Shown piece by piece: positions 49,001 to 59,500 of a DNA stretch of 64,000 nt. Positions within the stretch are counted from its first letter, which is position 1. Each line of letters starts with the position of its first letter. The translations under genes were made by a program, and so were the position numbers. A model generated the notes under the pieces. It saw only the letters and a program-made list of their open reading frames with translations. It made no database searches and had not been told where the DNA came from. Source of the stretch: Dipylidium caninum (Eukaryota > Platyhelminthes > Cestoda > Cyclophyllidea > Dipylidiidae); NCBI GenBank assembly GCA_017562135.1, contig QEYB01000629.1, positions 310,001 to 374,000 of the forward strand, read 5' to 3'.

Positions 49001-50026
49001 CAGTAGAACGACATTTGTTGTTTAAGTAATTTCGCCATAAATACGCACAATTCTGTGACAAATTTCGAGGCGAAAAGAGTATGGGAGTAACCGAAATATT
49101 GAGAAGAGAAGCAGTGGCTTTTAAGGGGTCGGAATATTTACTACCATGGCCATGTTTCTAAAAAATTCCCGTAAAAACCTTCACATTTTGAGTAGGATCT
49201 AGAAAATTTTGTCATTAATCCACGTGCTACTTAAATATTCCCTTAAACTGAGAAGTGATTGAACGGCTTTCAATACCGGGGAAATACAGGTTATGAAAAG
49301 TTAGAGAAATGGTTGCAAGCTTAATAATACCATTTATTTTTCCACAACTAAATAGATACAGCTCAGAATACCTCTATATAGGTCATATGATTAATAAACC
49401 CGAACTTGCAAGTGCAAATGTTGTGATTTCAGGGATTTCTTACGGCGTTGCGACAGGAAATAGCCAGAGCCAATAAATTTGCGTTGGATGTCGCAGCGTT
49501 GACCAATGAGGTGACGAGAATGTCCCATGAGGAAATTATACGACTCCCCCCTGAAGGTAACTCTTCAACTATATCCATCTCTCAGTCTATCAGAGTGACG
49601 AAGGTCGTAATGCTGGGGGGTTTACTTTACTTTGAGGGACCTCCCATGAAAATAAAGTAAATTTACTTGACATTGCACTCACAAACTACCATTATTCTCC
49701 TTTACATTAACGCAGGAGTTTATATCTATGGCCTATATCTTGATGGGGCTTTTTGGGACAGAAAAGCTGGTCGACTGACGGAACTACCCCCGAAAGTGCT
49801 CTACACCACACTTCCAGTTGTCCATTTGTCGGCTTATTGTACAACTGGCCAGCTCAATGTTGCCACACCTACAGGCGCATCACAAGCAACCTCCTACCTG
49901 TGCCCCGTATATAAGAAGCCTGCTCGGACGGACCTCAATTTCGTTTTTCCTCTGCATCTGAGGACGAATAGGGATCCGAACTACTGGGTGTTGCGCGGAG
50001 TGGCCCTACTGTGCGACATTAGATGA
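8013..50026 (+). CDS. DNAH5: Axonemal outer-arm dynein heavy chain (DNAH5/DNAH8 class), 57 exons, initiator exon not found
   Basis: This is the force-generating heavy chain of the ciliary outer dynein arm. Exons: 8013-8099, 8294-8326, 8552-8614, 8701-8769, 8950-9009, 9098-9271, 11063-11252, 11779-11944, 12584-12677, 13047-13145, 13185-13366, 13442-13561, 13688-13889, 15046-15141, 15227-15496, 16672-16970, 17026-17177, 17637-17844, 18492-18706, 18887-19152, 19424-19660, 19735-19815, 19889-20415, 20454-20753, 20833-21073, 22243-22596, 23564-23956, 24207-24572, 25165-25337, 26068-26434, 27359-27553, 28370-28612, 29659-30205, 31331-31443, 31515-31946, 32103-32429, 33061-33696, 33951-34159, 34779-35295, 36610-37076, 37158-37345, 38292-38459, 38546-38756, 38824-39008, 39083-39277, 39891-40232, 40909-41458, 41539-41678, 42093-42405, 43608-43747, 44079-44447, 45378-45640, 45784-45940, 47283-47495, 48526-48654, 49433-49556, 49716-50026. 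Sequence follows human DNAH5 almost residue for residue from the tail to the terminal GVALLCD motif. The exons sum to 13,768 nt, an exact codon multiple plus one: the one extra C in exon 40. About 4,590 residues matches the family (human DNAH5, 4,624). DNAH5 and DNAH8 cannot be told apart here. Confidence 0.97.
9272..11062 (+). other. DNAH5: Dynein intron 6 (1.8 kb), no recognised content
   Basis: This is the largest dynein intron. Exon 6 ends FQRNE and exon 7 begins [11 protein letters not shown], which align side by side with the family, so no coding exon is hidden here. It contains short open frames only and no recognisable repeat or RNA gene. Confidence 0.7.
13890..15045 (+). other. DNAH5: Dynein intron 13 (1.2 kb)
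   Basis: Exon 13 ends DPRNKQ and exon 14 begins FTNDLETF, leaving no gap against the family. The interior is GC-rich in places (14180-14460) and could be remains of a dispersed repeat, but I saw no terminal repeats, target-site duplication or protein-coding remnant. Confidence 0.55.
18571..18660 (+). other. DNAH5: Optional in-frame 90-nt segment in dynein exon 19 (retained or spliced)
   Basis: After DEEDRK the sequence has a possible donor (GTACTC at 18571) and, 90 nt later, a pyrimidine-rich stretch ending in AG before [12 protein letters not shown], which matches the human LLSHFNHQNMD segment. Because 90 is a multiple of three and the segment has no stop, it can be read through or removed without losing frame. 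If kept it adds 30 residues with four cysteines spaced C-x9-C-x2-C-x2-C. Human DNAH5 has a poorly conserved insert in this area, so homology does not decide it. Confidence 0.45.
21074..22242 (+). other. DNAH5: Dynein intron 25 (1.2 kb), no recognised content
   Basis: The intron separates HKEDIE from [10 protein letters not shown]. Nothing coding or repetitive was recognised inside. The open frame entering exon 26 from the left (starting at 22126) is intronic up to the AG at 22241-22242. Confidence 0.65.
24981..25008. repeat. (CT)14 microsatellite in dynein intron 28
   Basis: A perfect run of 14 CT units, followed by TTCTC. It lies inside the intron 24573-25164, far from either splice site. 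Such a run is expected to vary in length between individuals. Confidence 0.95.
26068..28612 (+). other. DNAH5: Dynein exons 30-32: AAA1, the main ATPase site
   Basis: AAA1 is the ATP-hydrolysing module that powers movement. Exon 30 contains the Walker A loop [10 protein letters not shown] and Walker B CFDEFNR. Exon 31 begins with [15 protein letters not shown], which joins exactly to the FLTM end of exon 30, and carries [14 protein letters not shown]. Exon 32 begins [18 protein letters not shown] and ends EAAIKKQ. All catalytic residues expected of an active AAA1 are present. The introns between these exons are 924 and 816 bp and show no further coding segment. Confidence 0.97.
29659..31946 (+). 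other. DNAH5: Dynein exons 33-35: AAA2
   Basis: Exon 33 (547 nt) holds a Walker A loop GPSGSGKT and the family signature [16 protein letters not shown], followed by [20 protein letters not shown] and [16 protein letters not shown]. Exon 34 (113 nt) is less conserved and was placed by phase and by the ending ENLEPKME. Exon 35 has [17 protein letters not shown], then [14 protein letters not shown] and [14 protein letters not shown]. It ends in LLIGVQ, the first half of the AAA3 P-loop. Confidence 0.95.
30838..30858. repeat. (CCA)7 microsatellite in dynein intron 33
   Basis: Seven perfect CCA units within the intron 30206-31330. No coding frame of the dynein passes through it. Confidence 0.9.
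32103..33696 (+). other. DNAH5: Dynein exons 36-37: AAA3
   Basis: The AAA3 P-loop spans the exon 35/36 junction and reads GVQGSAKT; human DNAH5 has GEQGTAKT. Exon 36 carries Walker B FIDDINMP and ends FTNVVDIQ. Exon 37 starts [16 protein letters not shown] and continues with [30 protein letters not shown] and [17 protein letters not shown]3 normally acts as a regulatory nucleotide site that gates AAA1. The intron between the two exons (32430-33060) contains a run of 16 G. Confidence 0.95.
32771..32786. repeat. Run of 16 G in dynein intron 36
   Basis: Sixteen consecutive G, followed by CGCG, in the intron 32430-33060. A second GC-rich stretch with runs of C lies about 300 bp upstream (around 32475-32510). 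Runs of this kind are prone to length errors in sequencing and to slippage. Confidence 0.95.
33951..35295 (+). other. DNAH5: Dynein exons 38-39: AAA4
   Basis: Exon 38 encodes [18 protein letters not shown] and the P-loop [19 protein letters not shown]. Exon 39 restores the split arginine codon and carries [12 protein letters not shown], then [11 protein letters not shown] (Walker B region), [10 protein letters not shown] and [13 protein letters not shown], and ends MGTFH. All residues expected for nucleotide binding are visible. The following intron is 1.3 kb. Confidence 0.96.
35296..36609 (+). other. DNAH5: Dynein intron 39 (1.3 kb), no recognised content
   Basis: The intron lies between MGTFH and [11 protein letters not shown], which join without a missing segment. 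Several open frames shorter than 100 codons occur on both strands, with no family resemblance. Confidence 0.65.
36610..39008 (+). other. DNAH5: Dynein exons 40-44: stalk coiled coil, microtubule-binding domain, start of AAA5; frameshift in exon 40
   Basis: Exon 40 begins [16 protein letters not shown] and [15 protein letters not shown], then enters the outgoing stalk helix rich in A, E, K and L. Near 36835 the frame shifts: the first frame runs to TAA while the conserved [16 protein letters not shown] continues in the next frame. One extra C in GAGCCGCGAA explains it. Exons 41 and 42 encode the microtubule-binding domain ([18 protein letters not shown], then [18 protein letters not shown]). 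Exon 43 is the returning helix ([19 protein letters not shown]). Exon 44 leads into AAA5 with [20 protein letters not shown]. Apart from the frame break, all structural parts are present. Confidence 0.93.
39483..39508. repeat. Perfect 11-bp inverted repeat with 4-nt loop in dynein intron 45
   Basis: The left arm CACCACCACAT and right arm ATGTGGTGGTG are exact reverse complements around a TGAG loop. It lies in the middle of the intron 39278-39890, about 200 bp from the donor. It could form a stable RNA hairpin; no function is evident. Confidence 0.85.
42406..43607 (+). other. DNAH5: Dynein intron 49 (1.2 kb), no recognised content
   Basis: The intron is inserted in phase 1 within a valine codon between KRFDV and [10 protein letters not shown]. 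No coding remnant, repeat array or RNA gene was recognised. Confidence 0.6.
45941..47282 (+). other. DNAH5: Dynein intron 53 (1.3 kb), no recognised content
   Basis: The intron lies between PPDYNPFE and [11 protein letters not shown]. The right end has a long pyrimidine tract before the acceptor. Nothing else was recognised. Confidence 0.6.
47496..48525 (+). other. DNAH5: Dynein intron 54 (1.0 kb), no recognised content
   Basis: The intron lies between LWKK and [11 protein letters not shown]. Near 48335-48350 there is a short direct repeat of TTTGCAGTGG-like sequence, too small to interpret. Confidence 0.55.
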
Positions 50027-50519
50027 AAGAGTCGATATTGGCGGCCAAAAACCACTATGATTGCCTTTAATGTAATAAATAAATTTTGAGGTGACGTTGA
50101 ATGCGGTTGACTCGGTTAGAATGCCAAGGGTCCGTAACGTTACAATTTAGGTTAGGTTGTAGCGTGAGTGCAGCTTTAGACATATTTGCAATGTTAATTC
50201 GCCGACCAAATACCGCATGTACCCTATATCATTAGGCATAACTCAAATCACCGACCAGTGTGCTGCAGATTAATATTACAAATGTTAAAATATCCCGAAT
50301 GCTTACCATGCCAGTGATACAGTTAGCTACTCCAGATATCACATCAACTGCTACAACGCCAAACTATCCCAAGATTAATACTAAAATAAATAATAATTTA
50401 TGCATTTTTGAGCTTTATTATAAATATACCCTCCAATATCATCATGGAGCACAAGTGGTGTTTTAATCAGCCATTTACATCATTCTACCAGTGAAGACGC
50501 ATTTTTGTAATCGTGAATC
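50027..50519. other. Short intergenic spacer between dynein and the ABC transporter
   Basis: About 490 bp separate the dynein stop from the transporter ATG on the same strand. The left part carries the dynein polyadenylation signal. The remainder is AT-rich and must hold the transporter promoter and 5' UTR. I see no certain TATA box or other regulatory element. Confidence 0.6.
50074..50083 (+). terminator. DNAH5: Overlapping polyadenylation signals of the dynein gene
   Basis: Two overlapping AATAAA hexamers (50074-50079 and 50078-50083) lie 48-57 bp after the dynein stop codon, a normal distance for a 3' end signal. No other canonical hexamer is closer to the stop. Cleavage would be expected about 10-30 bp downstream. 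Confidence 0.7.
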
Positions 50520-53500
50520 ATGGGATCGCTACGGCGGCAGTTCTGCTCCAATTACGATCATGTAAGAAGCTAATATTTAGTTATCAGTGTAGAATATTAC
50601 ACAAGAGTGGATTAATGAAATTCCAAGGCTTACAGAGTGTGACCTTCACATATCGTTGCCAATTGCAATTTTTGTCTATTTGGCAATACTTTCTCTGCCC
50701 TATCTGATTCTACTGGCCCGAAGTTTCCCCCGGCCTCGGAGGTTGACAGTTCTTTATTTTTTAAAACACGTAAGGGTTGTCATAATCTAATCCCTTCAGT
50801 TTTCATATGCTACTTTACTCGCAGTTTTGTTCTGGAAACTGGCGAATATCGCGAGAAACGTCAACTCCTATCCCTTGAATTACTTGTATCCCTGTTCGCT
50901 TACCTTAACAATTGTGAGTCCCAACAGTTTCGTCGTGTTATCCGTTTTATCAAAAGTTCTAGCGTCAATTTTATTAATGGTCCTCTCTTATCATTGCTTC
51001 ACATTGAAATCTGTGGTTTTAATTCATTATTGTTTGAGACACTGTTCTTGGTAACTTTGTCACATTTGTCCTGTATTTTTCATCACTTTTTAAACAAGTT
51101 ATACCATTAACAAATGTAGCATTTTTTTCTGCTAGATTTTTCAACTGATAGTTGTAAATTTGGAAAGTGTTCGTGATAAGCCCAACTCGGCAGTTTACTT
51201 TCTCGGGTGTCTCCTTCTTTTCGTCGTGACGCTGGCCGGTGCATGGACCACTGGATCCTACAATTTGAGACCACCAAATTCGGTTAGCTCTCATTTTTAA
51301 CTTTTCAAACGCTCAGTCACGTCAGCTCTTTTTTGAGGCATGTACGTTTATAGTGTCTACTTTTAAAAATTGAAATTGGGACGCTGGGGTCCTGGGAGAA
51401 ACTAGTCAAAGTTTACTCCAAGATTTATAGTTTGATAATCTTTAGTGGCTAGATTACGCAGTTCTCTTTGAAAGTTGCCGGGAAAATGGAAAACATATAG
51501 CAACGGTGTTACATATCGTTACGAAGAACCACCCTTTTTGTATGAATTCAGTGTTCGAAAAACACTTTGACACGGTAGAAATGAACGTCAAATATTTGAT
51601 CTTGTGTGTTGAATTTCTTTTTGACTTGGCATATCCATTCGATTTGTTCGGCTTAATGCTCCTTTGTTAAACTTATGATTGTTTACTTCGGTTTGCACAT
51701 ATTAGTGCTTTTTTAACCAAACACATTATTGAAGGTTCTTAAATTACGTTGTATTCGTAGTATTTAATATGGAATAGTCCGTTATCGTGAGTGTTGTCGT
51801 TGATTGCTTATGCAGTTACTTGGTTGTGAATTCAAATTCCGATCGCTAAGAGTTAATTGGTAATAGAGTCAATATTTTTTGTTCAGTACATATCATTGGA
51901 TAATTTTGGTCCAAATAGAGCTTTCTCACAAAATTTGTAAATTTACTGGTATATACCCCTACGTTGCATTTATCTTGCCTCATTCATTCTTAAAATTCCT
52001 ATCTATAACAATTACTGGGGTTTATCGAAGTTTTCGCGGAGTGGAGTTGTTGTAACAATGAAGCAAGTAAGATGGTTAAAGGAATCATTCTTACTGAATA
52101 CCAGGCCGTTTGCGTTGATTACTAAATAGCTAACTGCGTCCATACAGAAACGCAATGAATTAAACTTACTTGACGTGACACGATTGCCGTCCTTCTTTAT
52201 GTTCTCGAGAGCTATTTAAATTTATGGCCATTTTAACCAACTCCACTGCTGCTCGTAAGCAAAAGGCCTTCCCAAAATTAGTCTTCAAGAATAGACACTG
52301 AATCTGATTCATGCGTCTTGGCTTGAACCACTTCCCTTTTCCCAGCTTCCCAGTCACCACTTTGGGCAGCATTCTCACTGCGACAAGTGTAGTCGTTTGC
52401 TTCCAAAATATTATTGGTACTTGAAAAATACCGGCTGTGAGTTCAACTGCTAGGCGACTGTGTGTTTCATGGTTTATTCTAAAAGACAACTTTAACAAAT
52501 TATTGTGAAATGGCATGGCCACTACTGTCGTATTTGCTTTAATTGTCATGCCATCTGCGATATTTTTCGATGTTTTTATCTTGTGAGACATCGGGAATCG
52601 AAATAAAACGTCAACATTCAAGATATTTTGTCATACTAAAATAATGTGCCTCTGTAGATGCTCACGAGTATTAGCATAAGATTCAAATCACGGTCAATCG
52701 CGTCATGGGAACACTAAGCCCAACCTCTCGAAGGAGATTGACCCGTTGTCTGTGATAAAAGCTGAAAAATGTTTTAATGTGTTATTGAAACACTCATTCA
52801 CTAAAGTTAACGTTTTCACTCTCGATAAGTCGCCATTTTGCAGTTGTATGAATTGAGCATGGTAGTATCCAGGCTAGTAAATGAATTCTCCGCTCACTTT
52901 TCCTTGCCCTTTTTTATCAGCTGACAATTTCTCGCCTGAGGCTTAGGTGACCGACCAACATTTAGGCTCCACGTAAGCTATCATTTTTTGGAGTTTACGG
53001 TCTGTTTATTCAAAAGGTCATAAAGCTATTTTTTTCAACACACATTTGTTATTCCAGTAATGTGAGCTTTGGGCAACAACTAGTAAACTGATTTGACATT
53101 TTGCATATTGACATGCCTTAGTTCAAAAGTACTAACGTACATTTTTTCTGTCACTAATACGTTTTTCACAATAATGCATGTCACGGTCAACTGCGACCCA
53201 TAGCTTGGCTATTGTCTGCTGGCATGTTAAAGACGGCTCACTGCTTAAATGGGACGGTATTTTGGTGAATGCAATTCCTCGTCCACGAGAATGCTGTGGA
53301 GAATCATTGCGATTATTTTATTGTTTATGTGATGCTGGTACAAACAACTACTGATCACTATATTCCGAACTTTCAGCCAAGGATTTATCAAGTCGGTGCA
53401 ACCACTGACTATTCGTCAAGTGAAAACGGTTGAAATGGTCAAGCACTTATTCAACATCACAAGTGCGGGAGTTTCGCCATACTCCATCATCAACTTTGAT

Positions 53501-56500
53501 TTTCAACTTCGATTTACCTCGAAGGTTTCTTTATTACACTGATTTAAAGGTATATTTTGATACCCTTTAGCATAATTTTGTGGGTCACATAGATCCCACC
53601 CGCGAAGGAGGAATTTTGCTCAAATTATCCAACGCCATTTTTTCTTGCTTCCAAATTCCGGACACTTCTTTCTGTGAGCTATTGAAGGGAAAGAATTTGT
53701 TATCTATAGGTGTCATTATCAACGGTGACTGTGATACCCATGTTTCATATGCAATAACATGTCCAATTTTATTACTTACGTAATCTTTTTTCTCCGGTAT
53801 CAAAGCGCGAAGTTACACTACTCCATGCGTTGTGTATACACGGCAACTCGTTTGCCACGTTGTCCTGCACATCGCTTCTCTAAAATCCTACCTGTGAAAC
53901 CGATTTTCCCCCACTGATGGCACTATAGGACACTGCATCTTGGATTAGTTAATGCTAGTATAAATGAAACTGTGTCAAGAAGTGAAACGCGAAATTCTGT
54001 CAGTTTAACCTGGATGAAATATCGTAATTGTATTTTTTCTGAACCTTCTGCTAGTCCATATTATGCTTCTGATGGATATTACGACGCTCGTACGTCGCCA
54101 TGGCTATACACCGTCTTAAATTCTAAGATCCAGTGTTCACTTCTCACCTTGTCAGTGTTCCCTCAACCTCCAAACTTTATTTTTTAACTTATAAAACACC
54201 GATTTTATACCTCTACTTCATTGTCCTCTTATTTCTTTGACTTTATAACGAATCACTATCAATACTCAGTTAATTTCACTTTTACGCAGTACTTTGTCCA
54301 TTTTTTTCGTGTGAAAAGAAAAGAGTCAGATATTCGAGTGACAACCTAATTTGAGTGAAAAGACACCCCCCTGAATTTTTTCACTCTCAATTAATTATGC
54401 GTTAAATTTTTTCTTTTTATTTGTTTACACAGTGATAATGTGCCAAATGTTTCTAACACTTGAAACGACTGAATGTGCACATTTTCTCGGAAACTTCAAA
54501 ACGCCGATTTACTTTATAGGTGGGCATGTTTGCCACTTTTCGTAGGTCTTTCGACTGGATCCTTCATTCATTTTATATAGACGCCAATAGTTTCGTGGCC
54601 ACTACTGACAGCCATAAACGACTAAGGTCGACGAATGCTGTATTATTGCTTGTAAAACGTGAGACAACAAGGATTATGGGGAAGATTCATCTCTTCACTT
54701 TCGATTGGACTTCTTTACTCAAAATAAATTGGGCAATTTCTCTGTGTGATGTCATGCCTTCGTAGAGCCAAAAAACCCCAGGGGAGTGCTTCTTAATTAC
54801 AATTAGGACATTACCATAAACAATTTCCCATCTAGATACATTCATATTGCTCTTGGCAAACGCATAAATCTGCACTCTTACTTCTTTGTTTCAAATTTCA
54901 CCGTCAAATAGACCCTTGGACAGTAAATTGTACACCATAGTGGGATGGTTAGCTGACGCATTTTCAATCTATTATTTTGTGCCTTGTAGTTGTCAGGGGA
55001 TAAATAAAATTAAGAGGAGGAAAGGCTTTTCCCCTGATTTTGGGGACGTTAAAATTGTTTCCTTTTTTATTAAGCCGTAACAAGGAAATAGACGACCTCC
55101 TTTCATGCTGTTTGATTTGCATTTCATTTCCCAGAAGAGACACTCCTCGTCCAATTCGGATGAAGGACGCTATTGTGGTTTTATTGTTTTGAAACTGATA
55201 ATGCACATTGCGCTCCATTAATACATTCCAAATAACAGCACTTAGCTTTTTTACTTCCATAAGAAATCCGAGGGTTAGAAAGGTGCGAGGATCCCTGAGC
55301 TACTCTTGGGCAGTCCGCATGGCTGATCAGAAGCGGGAAGCTATCATGAAATAAATTCCATACGCAAACTTCTGGAAACTATGGTTTGTCATAAGTACTG
55401 ATTATTTTCTCCACAAACAGGAAGAGTATTTCTCTTTTTTTCTACAACCCATTACTTCGAGTCACACGACAAAAATCACTGGTGGGGCACTTGGGTTTTT
55501 CGAAAGCCCGATTTCAACAGGGCCTGCGTCATTGTTGTTAGGCTTCATGGGTAGAGAGACTGAAATAAGATTTATGTATACTCTGGCCAATGGCCACTCA
55601 AATAAGTTCCCGATTTGTCCAAACGATTGTGGTACAGACGGGCTAACAGGTATTGCGGTTCGATATGTACAAAGCATGCATTACTTGGAGCCACATTTGC
55701 GACTCTAGAAGTGAATGGGTGACTCATACTTAGCATGGCCTAACGCCATCCTTTCACGACACTTCAAGCCTGATGCTGCAAGATGACAACCCTCTCTCTT
55801 AACTGGGACATCCCAATCCCGACCGACTAGGCTTCTACGGGTTCCTGTGGTGTGAGGCTGTTGCGCTGTGGGACTTTTTTCCCACTCCCCTTATCTCACT
55901 CGACATATTCTTTGTGTAGCGCCCCGTAGTCTGATTAGACAAAGCCCTGTATCTAGTGCATTGTTGCTGAAGTCGCGGACGGAAGTGGTTTATTACCTAG
56001 ATTTCTTAGAAGTTTTTCTCCGCTGGCAAGGAGTAGTCAATTTCTCAATTACTTTGACGGAGGTGTCCAAATCACTCAGTCTATGTATCCATTACCGTAC
56101 CCTGTAGACTTTGCCCAAAACCGTGGGAACAAGGAAGACAATTTCTGTCGGATATTATGTGTATGAACTTTCCTGGTCGTCCCCAAACATTGAGTAAACG
56201 AAATTTAATTTGATTTTTATTTCGTTTTTTGTTAGACACATTTAGGTTTGATGGGACCGCCAGCCCCTTTCGGATGGAGTCTCTCTTCTGTCTCGCCCCA
56301 AGAATTGACCGACTACCTGTTGTGCGCATGCGCCTTTTTCAACCTCCTTCTTGCATTTTTCTCTGGTCGTTCTCCTCCTCCACCTGTTCGTGTCGTTGCC
56401 TCTGTCTGCGTTACGGACTCCTCAGATTCTGACCTCTTGGTGGCGGACGACAAACCTATGGAGACTATCGGCGATGCAAAATCGAAGGTGTCGATCTTGG

Positions 56501-59500
56501 TGAGTGGCTGGCGACTATGACTTTGAAATAGAGAGTAACTGTCAACAATTTTCACCGTAATGTTTTGTACCAGTGATTTACACAATCGTAGAAGACGTGC
56601 CTGTAAGGCCATCAAAAAAGAGGAGTTGGCGAGAATCTGGGTCGAAGAACTTACAATGGTAATAATCTGCCAGTATTTGTAGTCTAAAGTGGACCAAATC
56701 CAGAGAACTGTTCGAAGATGCAAGATGCATTAACTTTTAGGGCCTAAAAATGTTTCTGAATCGTTAACGTGATTTATTACTCGTCCAATGCGCTTAATAT
56801 GTTATTGAGGCTTTCTACTCGCTGAAATGCAAACGTCCACAGATATGCCATCTGCTCTATTCTGTCGAATGTTCCGCGCATCGTCTGTGGGTGCACGCAG
56901 ATATTCAACTGTGGAGATGTCGCTCAGATCGCTCATTGACCCGATGACTCGTGAGCCACGCACCATGCGCTGTTACTTGTCCGCCTTAACCACTCCTCTT
57001 GGCACTCTCAATCAGAAAGGTGTGAAGCGGGATGAGCTGACTCTCACTGTGAGTGAGCCGATGGTATGCATCACATAGACTGTACGCTTATTAGCGGAAG
57101 CATTACCGCCGCCACAGTAGCTACACACTTTTTTCGCCCGGAGGATTAGGCACTCCGTTTAGATTTTAAATTCTCATCCTCCTATCCACAGGACAATGGA
57201 AAATAATTGCTCAATTGGTCTCACCATTTATGTGCTCAACACATCATCAGTTGTTTTAGTCGTCGACTACCACTAGTCTGAAGGAGTTAATGCAAAAAGC
57301 CTATTGTTCAACTGATGGTGAGTTGCGTGGTGGCATGTATTACCCAAGTGCAGTCACTTCGTGCTCTGCGTCCTTGCATTCACTTTGAAATTAGCGGAGC
57401 AACGTAGAATAGATACAACATGGTTGCCATTTTCCAATGAGTGTAATGGTCATGGTCTTATGAGCCTATAGCCTTAGTTGTTTATCAAATCAAAGGAGGT
57501 TGAGTTCGGCGAAACGTAGTGTCATATGATACAGGATCTTAGGAGATTTATTATTAGCTTGAGGCATGACTTCAGGTTATTAAGTGAATATTTCAATACG
57601 ACAGGTTGAAGAATTCGTGGTTCCACAAATGGTTCTACTAAGAGATATTTTCCTATTTCATAGAATGGCCTGACTCACAAGTTCTCGTTTAAGAAGGAGG
57701 TACACATATCCTTATTGTAAAAGGCGTTTTGTCGATTACACCAGAATATCCACAATTTTCATTGTTGGTTAGGGGTTATCAGCATCCAGATATTGCTAAT
57801 CGGAGAGTTTCTTCGCTCGCCATGATGTTACTTTAACTTTCGCTCGTGTACGAAATTGGTGATTTTGTTCTACTACACTAGAAGCGTTGACACGTGATCC
57901 ATCGATTGTGGCACATGGCACTACACGTTCCCACCGCGAAGCCTCGTTCCCACCTCTACCCCCAATCCATCCTTCCTCTTCACACTCTAACTCCCCAAGT
58001 GCCCAGGCTCTGTACAGTTCGCCATTGTGATGGCGAAGAGCAGCAAGGGGGTTAAAAGCAGCAAGGGCAGTAAAGGTGCTTCCAAGTCTCAAAAGAGCAA
58101 AGCCTCCAAGGGAAGTGGGAAGAAGACAGTCGAGGAGACGTCAACTGTTGATGTCTCAGTGCAGACTTGTCCGAATAATTTCTGCTATCTCTGTTGCTTT
58201 CAACTGTTTGACGCAGCTGCTGTTCAATCTCATGTCCTTCTCCTTTCTCACGCGACTCAGAACTTTGGAGACAACGATCTCAATCATTTTTGTCGCCTCT
58301 GTCGTGAACGGATTCCCTTGAAATGGGGTTCTACACATAAATGCTGTACTTTAAAGGCGTCATTCATTAATAATAACACATCTGCACCTGTGATTCAAGG
58401 TGGTGCACCCTTCAGATGTCTGTACTGTCGGGGTAGAGTTTTAAAATCTCGTAGCGATTTAGTTGTCCACCTACTCTGCCTCCACCGGCCCGGTCGTCCT
58501 AGAGGGCAGTGTGGACTGTGTAGCTTTCAATTTGAAGAACTGTCTCCACCACAACCGAATACGAAACTGCCTCAGCCTCCACCAAATGCGGATTCTGGGT
58601 CTATGGAGCAATATAAGAAGACTCTTCGGGAAATGGAGCTCATTGAGATGCTAAAACTCGAGTCTGCAGAGCCAAAGGCATGGGAAGTTAAGCTTGAAAA
58701 ACATTACACTGTTGAGCACTGCCCACTTTATCGAGTAATCTCTCGCAAAACTGTGCAGGAATATACAGGTTTACGAGACCCATATACCTGCCTAATCTGT
58801 TGTCGGACGTACAGAAACAACTGGAATTTCCATGCTCACATACTCTGTCGACACGGTCTGTCATCGGAGTTGAGGGCTCGCCTTCGCGCATGTGCCATGT
58901 GTGGCGAGACGTGCGATTCTGAGGAGGCATTTGATAAACATGTTCATTCTAAGCATGTCTTACAATTTAAATGCTTGGCGGATTTTTGGACAAAAAAGGA
59001 AATGTTACAAGAGTATGTGTGTTGCGCCACCACATGTGCGACGTGTTGGGAATGCTTCGAGGAGGACTTCGAATTGCAAGCCCACATCCTGGCGGCTCAT
59101 ACTTCATCACAGTTTCTCCGGTGCGGATGGTGTAAAATGGATTTTTCAAACGGTTTCGACCCCTTGGATGCGTTTTTGATTTTCCTCAACCATGAGCGGA
59201 ATCATGCTCGGGATTTGCATGCCACAGCATTGGAGACCCACATGACGACAAAGGCAATGCCACCGGCTCTACTTGACGACTTGTCAAAGGAGGCTTTAGA
59301 GGTGGCATTAAAGGCTCTTGGAGGCGGGGGTGGTGATGAGGATGCGAAACCGAGCAAGAAGAGTAAGGAAAAATCGTCCAAATCGAAGGAGAAGAACTCA
59401 TCAAAGATGGGGAAGAGCACAGGCAGCAAGAAGAAGATGAAGTAGAGGTGAAAGAGGACATGTATCTATTTCTTTTTGCGTTCTGGCTTTGATCTCCCCA

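Larger units (their letters stand above)
44079..50026 (+). other. DNAH5: Dynein exons 51-57: end of AAA6 and C-terminal domain
   Basis: Exon 51 has [19 protein letters not shown], then [13 protein letters not shown]. Exon 52 has [20 protein letters not shown] and GLHPNADIT. Exon 53 has [16 protein letters not shown]. Exon 54 has [19 protein letters not shown]. Exon 55 (129 nt) has [16 protein letters not shown] and TGFFNPQ. Exon 56 has [15 protein letters not shown], and exon 57 [30 protein letters not shown] and the terminal [13 protein letters not shown] followed by TGA at 50024-50026. The end matches the family C-terminus exactly, so the 3' end is complete. Introns here reach 1.3 kb. Confidence 0.97.

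Noticed and set aside
50825..50913. Alternative frame reading VLETGEYREKRQLLSLELL in transporter exon 3
   Set aside because: It leaves the wrong phase for exon 4; the other frame from the acceptor at 50799 gives TM2-TM3 residues matching MRP1 and joins exon 4 in phase.
56313..56723. 136-codon minus-strand open frame
   Set aside because: It overlaps transporter exon 5, which is supported by phase and by MRP similarity; the antisense frame is a shadow.
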